33,196 nucleotides of DNA from Streptococcus sp. Marseille-P6264 (GTDB taxonomy: Bacteria > Bacillota > Bacilli > Lactobacillales > Streptococcaceae), in contig NZ_CABPTO010000010.1 in assembly GCF_902460355.1 (NCBI RefSeq), positions 1 to 33,196 on the forward strand, given 5' to 3'. The notes beneath the pieces were generated by a model, which saw only the letters and a list, made by a program, of their open reading frames with translations, was not told the DNA's origin and made no database searches. A program made the translations under genes and the position numbers. This document shows, one piece after another, positions 29,464 to 33,196 of the stretch; position 1 is the first letter of the stretch; each line of letters starts with the position of its first letter.

Positions 29464-29607
29464 GAAATAATCCATTTAGCAATTGGCTTGAAAGGCTGTC
29501 ATTTCTCAATTTACACGCTTATCTGCCTAATTCTTCTTGCACTCAAATTTGCTAAATAATCATGGTTTTTCACAAAGTAGTTTCTCGCATAATTCTCATA
29601 ATTTCGA

Positions 29608-29613
29608 TATAAT
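29608..29613 (+). promoter_or_regulatory. -10 element very close to the queG start
   Basis: TATAAT ends 7 bp before the queG ATG at 29621, so transcription would begin at or next to the start codon. No convincing -35 is seen 16-18 bp upstream. Confidence 0.45.
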
Positions 29614-29620
29614 AATAGCA

Positions 29621-30745
29621 ATGAATATCAAAGAAGAAATTATCAAATTATCAAAAGACATTGGCATTTCTAAAATTGGCTTCACGACAGCAGATGACTT
29701 TGACTATCTTGAAAAGTCGCTGCGCTTGTCTGTAGAAGAGGGGCTAAATTCAGGATTTGAACACAAGAATATTGAGGAGCGGATCAAGCCCAAACTGAGT
29801 CTAGCCTCGGCCAAGACCATCATCTCTATCGCAGTCGCTTATCCCCACAAGCTCAAGCAACAGCCACAAAAGACAGCCTACAAACGGGGGAAATTCACTC
29901 CCAACAGCTGGGGGCTGGATTACCACTATGTACTACAGGACAAGCTAGATCGGCTTGCAAAGGGAATTGAGGAGTTGACTGCCAACTTTGAATATAAAGG
30001 CATGGTGGATACAGGAGCCTTGGTCGACACCGCTGTAGCCCGGCGAGCAGGAATTGGCTTTATCGGCAAGAACGGCTTGGTCATCTCCAAGGAATTTGGT
30101 TCTTATATGTTTCTGGGTGAGCTCATTACCAATCTGGACATTGAGCCTGACCAGCCTGTCGACTATGACTGCGGAGACTGCAATCGCTGCGTAACAGCCT
30201 GTCCTACCTCCTGCCTCATTGGCGATGGGACTATGAACGCCAAGCGCTGCCTATCTTTTCAAACCCAAGATAAGGGCATCATGGACCTAGAATTTCGCAA
30301 AAAAATCAAGACAGTCATCTATGGTTGCGACATCTGCCAAATTTGCTGCCCCTATAATAAAGGTTTAGACAATCCGCTCGCAACTGAGATTGACCCCGAT
30401 CTAGCTCATCCCGAGCTCCTACCTTTCTTGGAACTTTCTAATGGTCAGTTTAAGGAAAAATTCGGCCATATAGCAGGTAGCTGGCGGGGCAAAAACATCC
30501 TGCAGCGCAATGCTATCATTGCTCTAGCTAATGCTAATGACCGCTCTGCTATTCCCAAACTACTGGAAATTATCGACAAGGGGCAGAATCCTATCCATAT
30601 CGCTACGGCCATCTGGGCTCTCAGTCAACTAGTACGCGAAGCCAATCCTGAAATGATTGAGATGATTCTTGCTGTGAAAAATCCTACAGAAGCTATCAAA
30701 GAGGAACAGGAACAATTCCTAAAAAAATTTCATTTAACTAACTAA
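29621..30745 (+). CDS. queG: Epoxyqueuosine reductase QueG
   Basis: A 374-residue cobalamin- and iron-sulfur-dependent enzyme performing the last step of queuosine synthesis, reduction of epoxyqueuosine in the tRNA anticodon. The catalytic-domain signature is MVDTGALVDTAVARRAGIGF (128-147). Two [4Fe-4S] clusters are served by C184, C187, C190 and C194 plus C210, C236, C239, C242 and C243. A HEAT-like tail (about 310-370) contacts tRNA in known structures. ATG 29621 gives the usual MNIKEEI start; the frame extends upstream without similarity. There is no Shine-Dalgarno before this ATG. It diverges from secA and converges on the YebC-family gene. Confidence 0.94.
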   Translation: MNIKEEIIKLSKDIGISKIGFTTADDFDYLEKSLRLSVEEGLNSGFEHKNIEERIKPKLSLASAKTIISIAVAYPHKLKQQPQKTAYKRGKFTPNSWGLDYHYVLQDKLDRLAKGIEELTANFEYKGMVDTGALVDTAVARRAGIGFIGKNGLVISKEFGSYMFLGELITNLDIEPDQPVDYDCGDCNRCVTACPTSCLIGDGTMNAKRCLSFQTQDKGIMDLEFRKKIKTVIYGCDICQICCPYNKGLDNPLATEIDPDLAHPELLPFLELSNGQFKEKFGHIAGSWRGKNILQRNAIIALANANDRSAIPKLLEIIDKGQNPIHIATAIWALSQLVREANPEMIEMILAVKNPTEAIKEEQEQFLKKFHLTN

Positions 30746-30748
30746 AAA

Positions 30749-30811
30749 TAAATACAGTCTGATTTAGAAACTGCCTTAGAACGCAGCTTATATTAATCAG
30801 ACTGTATTTTT
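30749..30811. terminator. Bidirectional terminator between queG and the YebC-family gene
   Basis: ATACAGTCTGATT/AATCAGACTGTAT outer stem with A and T tracts, and an inner CTGC/GCAG stem, making a branched hairpin between two converging genes. Confidence 0.88.
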
Positions 30812-30822
30812 ATGTTATTCAA

Positions 30823-31539
30823 TTAGAAGCCATCTACGTTGGTGTAGATTTTTTGGACATCTTCATCGTCTTCAAGGACACTATACAATTTTTCGAAGGT
30901 TTCTAAATCTTCTCCTGTTAATTCCACTTCTGACTGAGGAATCATTTCCAGCTCTGTCACTTGGAATTCTTGGATACCAGACTCACGCAAAGCTACAATT
31001 GCTTTATGTAGATCAGTTGGTGCTGTATAAACTGTGATACTTCCTTCTTCAGCCTCTACATCGTCCACATCTACATCTGCTTCTAAAAGCAATTCAAAGA
31101 TGCTGTCTGCATCATCACCAGCAAAAACGATAACACCTTTATTATCAAAAAGATAAGATACAGAGCCACTAGCACCCATGTTCCCGCCATTTTTACCAAA
31201 GGCTGCACGAACATTGGCTGCAGTCCGGTTGACATTCGAAGTCAAGGTATCAACAATCAGCATAGAACCATTTGGTCCAAAGCCTTCATAACGGCCTTCT
31301 GTAAAGGTTTCATCCGTATTTCCCTTAGCCTTGTCAATCGCCTTGTCAATAACATGCTTTGGTACTTGCGCTTGCTTAGCACGATCAATAACAAACTTAA
31401 GGGCTGTATTTGACTCAGGATCTGGGTCGCCTTTTTTCGCTGCTACATAGATTTCTACACCGAATTTAGCATAAACTTTTGAGTTTGCGCCATCTTTAGC
31501 TGTTTTCTTAGCTACAATATTGGCCCACTTACGTCCCAT
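30823..31539 (-). CDS. YebC/PmpR family protein, YeeI (YebC2)-like
   Basis: A 238-residue TACO1/YebC-family protein. The N-terminus [20 protein letters not shown] and the segment [10 protein letters not shown] fit the YeeI/YebC2 subgroup rather than MAGHSKW-type YebC. Family motifs [22 protein letters not shown] and [10 protein letters not shown] (about 120-130) are intact. The family was long annotated as transcriptional regulators, but work on mitochondrial TACO1 and bacterial members points to a ribosome-associated role in translation of difficult (for example proline-rich) sequences. That assignment rests on family knowledge. AAAGGAG precedes the ATG; the gene is monocistronic. Confidence 0.92.
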   Translation of the reverse strand: MGRKWANIVAKKTAKDGANSKVYAKFGVEIYVAAKKGDPDPESNTALKFVIDRAKQAQVPKHVIDKAIDKAKGNTDETFTEGRYEGFGPNGSMLIVDTLTSNVNRTAANVRAAFGKNGGNMGASGSVSYLFDNKGVIVFAGDDADSIFELLLEADVDVDDVEAEEGSITVYTAPTDLHKAIVALRESGIQEFQVTELEMIPQSEVELTGEDLETFEKLYSVLEDDEDVQKIYTNVDGF

Positions 31540-31581
31540 TGGAATTTCTCCTTTAACTATTCTACATTTTTAATCTTCCTT

Positions 31582-31590
31582 ATTATAACA
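31582..31590 (-). promoter_or_regulatory. Extended -10 promoter of the YebC-family gene
   Basis: Minus-strand TGTTATAAT with TATAAT at 31587-31582, about 42 bp before the ATG; the -35 is poor. Confidence 0.6.
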
Positions 31591-31599
31591 CAGGAAAGA

Positions 31600-31860
31600 C
31601 GAAAAATCATCCAACAAAAACAGGAAAGTCCCCAATTCCCTAAAATTATCTGCTGAAGTACGAACTAAAGATAGAAAAAATTAGAGTACTAGTTCCTTAT
31701 ACCTTTTAAAATACCGAGATCAGTCATTACATTCTCTCAATAGCAAAACGAATAATGCTAATAAATTTGAGGTGATATCCCTATCATTCTCCAGTGAATC
31801 TCCTATTTTACTAGGATCTTCTCTCATTTTTTACTACCAAAATTTGCTAATCAAATAAAT
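31600..31860. other. AT-rich intergenic stretch with no recognised content
   Basis: Between the YebC-family promoter and the terminator of the LPXTG gene I see no reading frame with a ribosome site, no hairpin of note and no repeat shared with the rest of the window. It may be decayed sequence. Confidence 0.5.
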
Positions 31861-31861
31861 A

Positions 31862-31898
31862 AAAAATCGATAACTTCGTAAAGAAGTTATCGATTTTT
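31862..31898. terminator. Terminator of the LPXTG surface-protein gene
   Basis: A perfect 16-bp stem, AAAAATCGATAACTTC/GAAGTTATCGATTTTT with a 5-base loop, about 60 bp after the stop codon. Symmetric A and T tracts allow function in both directions. Confidence 0.92.
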
Positions 31899-31957
31899 GC
31901 GAGCTGTTAACTAATCGTCTACAACTCTTCAGTGATTACTATCCAAGCTGTGAAGAA

Positions 31958-33196
31958 TTAATCTTCTTCTTTCAATCTTGGTTTAATCAAGCTGACACCT
32001 GCGAGTGTTGCAACAATTCCTAAACCAAGTACTGCTGCTGAAGATGATTTCTCACCTGTATTTGGCAGAGCAGTAGTTCCAGGAACTTTCGGTTCCACTG
32101 GCTTGTTCGGTACTTGTTTATTTGGTACCGGAGCTGGAGTTGGTGGAACAGGTTTTGGTTCTGGTTTTGGTTCTGGTTTTGGCTCCGGAGTAGGAGTTGG
32201 TTTTGGTTCCGGAGTTGGTGTCGGTGTAGGTGGAACTTCTACCTTCTTGTAAGTTACGACTTCATCGGCTGGTTTAGCTGAATCTGCTGTAACCTTCACA
32301 TCTGCTACGCTTGCTTTGTCCGCTACGTAACCCTTGATGTCTGGTGAAGTTTGTCCCTTGATCACGTCATCTTGTGATGTCCATGGGCCTTTTTCCACGA
32401 TCGCTTTCGTTACGACGTTGATCTTCAGAATACGCGTGAATTTAGCGCTGTCTGTGAAGCTTGGTGCTGCTTCTTTACCATCTTCGTATACGTACTTGAT
32501 CGTACGGCTCAATTCTTTCACAGCTTCTTGTTGAGCTGACTTGATCTTATCATCTGTCCACTTAGGTCCTTCTGGATTGCTTGGATCCATTGGAGTATCT
32601 GGTTTCGGCGGATTATTCGGATCGAATGGTACTACGCCTTCTTCCAATTGAACAGTGAAGTTTTGGTCCTTGCTTGCATCATCATCAAAGTTTTGTGGAT
32701 CCTTGAACTCATCGTTCACAACCTTGTAACCTTGGTTCGTCAATTCTTTCAACTTCGCAAGGTATTGGTCACGGCTAATTGGTTCGCCTGACTTACCGCC
32801 TTCTGAGATCTTCGCCAATTCTTTCTTAGCTTGGTCTACGAAGGTGATGGTTGCTTTTTGATCAGCCTTCTTGTAAGTTACGACTTCATCGGCTGGTTTA
32901 GCTGAATCTGCTGTAACCTTCACATCTGCTACGCTTGCTTTGTCCGCTACGTAACCCTTGATGTCTGGTGAAGTTTGTCCCTTGATCACGTCATCTTGTG
33001 ATGTCCATGGGCCTTTTTCCACGATCGCTTTCGTTACGACGTTGATCTTCAGAATACGCGTGAATTTAGCGCTGTCTGTGAAGCTTGGTGCTGCTTCTTT
33101 ACCATCTTCGTATACGTACTTGATCGTACGGCTCAATTCCTTCACAGCTTCTTGTTGAGCTGACTTGATCTTATCATCTGTCCACTTAGGTCCTTC
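31958..33196 (-). CDS. LPXTG surface protein with Muc_B2-like repeats, 5' end beyond window
   Basis: Only the C-terminal 412 residues are visible; an in-window start would be an internal GTG at 33145 inside a repeat, so the true start lies to the right. Order from the N-side: a Muc_B2-like domain (ELSRTIKYVYEDG ... IKGYVADKASV ... VVTYKK), a MucBP_2-like domain (KATITFVDQ ... GYKVVNDEF ... FTVQLEEG), a Pro/Asp linker, a second almost identical Muc_B2-like domain, then a Pro-Glu-Lys/Thr wall-spanning segment. The sorting signal is LPNTG, a hydrophobic helix and the tail KPRLKEED. Sortase A should anchor it to peptidoglycan. Such domains occur in streptococcal and lactobacillar adhesins. Mucin binding is not shown by the sequence. 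Confidence 0.92.
   Translation of the reverse strand, partial: EGPKWTDDKIKSAQQEAVKELSRTIKYVYEDGKEAAPSFTDSAKFTRILKINVVTKAIVEKGPWTSQDDVIKGQTSPDIKGYVADKASVADVKVTADSAKPADEVVTYKKADQKATITFVDQAKKELAKISEGGKSGEPISRDQYLAKLKELTNQGYKVVNDEFKDPQNFDDDASKDQNFTVQLEEGVVPFDPNNPPKPDTPMDPSNPEGPKWTDDKIKSAQQEAVKELSRTIKYVYEDGKEAAPSFTDSAKFTRILKINVVTKAIVEKGPWTSQDDVIKGQTSPDIKGYVADKASVADVKVTADSAKPADEVVTYKKVEVPPTPTPTPEPKPTPTPEPKPEPKPEPKPVPPTPAPVPNKQVPNKPVEPKVPGTTALPNTGEKSSSAAVLGLGIVATLAGVSLIKPRLKEED
32242..33196 (-). repeat. 331-bp near-identical direct repeat in the LPXTG gene (period 624 bp)
   Basis: Bases 32242-32572 match 32866-33196 with one difference seen (T at 32516, C at 33140). The full unit is 624 bp (208 residues). 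The repeat reaches the window edge, so more copies probably follow on the right. Confidence 0.92.

Noticed and set aside
31745..31756. ACGAATA, seven of eight bases of the ComX (SigX) box TACGAATA
   Set aside because: One mismatch in AT-rich DNA, no gene positioned downstream, no supporting T-rich context.

Overview
The window is from an oral Streptococcus, most likely of the sanguinis/gordonii/mitis group. Evidence: a serine-rich repeat (SRR) adhesin with an accessory-Sec signal peptide, a typically streptococcal division cluster (recU-pbp1a diverging from ypsA-gpsB-rnpB-rlmL-mapZ), the secA-DAHP synthase-acpS-alr-recG order, an LPXTG protein with Muc_B2-like repeats, and a type B RNase P RNA. 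I saw no insertion sequence, tRNA, rRNA, CRISPR array or prophage. The species call is an inference from remembered family sequences.

Layout. 1-9553 (minus) is one giant SRR glycoprotein adhesin. Its N-terminus is inside the window and its 3' end is beyond the left edge; about 6.7 kb of it is 48-bp-periodic serine-rich repeat. 9554-9941 holds its promoter, an inverted repeat and the mapZ terminator. 9942-16926 is the cell-division and wall-synthesis cluster: mapZ, rlmL, rnpB, gpsB and ypsA on minus, then recU and pbp1a diverging on plus. 17004-20765 carries pepC and the NAD salvage pair pncB-nadE. 20893-20970 is an unrecognised 25-codon gene with its own promoter and terminator. 21080-29390 is a long minus-strand run: secA, two DAHP synthases, a palindromic element, acpS, alr and recG. 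queG (plus) and a YebC-family gene (minus) converge on a shared terminator. From 31958 to the right edge is the C-terminal part of an LPXTG surface protein.

Functionally, MapZ, GpsB and PBP1a belong to septum placement and peripheral peptidoglycan synthesis, Alr supplies D-alanine for it, and SecA exports wall and surface proteins. The SRR adhesin itself should need SecA2/SecY2, Asp proteins and glycosyltransferases, none of which is in the window. Two large wall-anchored surface proteins therefore flank about 22 kb of ordinary core genes.

The points most worth checking are: the organisation and Siglec-like module of the SRR adhesin, the imperfect palindrome that ends close to the acpS start, the small gene with a CiaR-box-like promoter, and the 331-bp near-identical repeat in the LPXTG gene.
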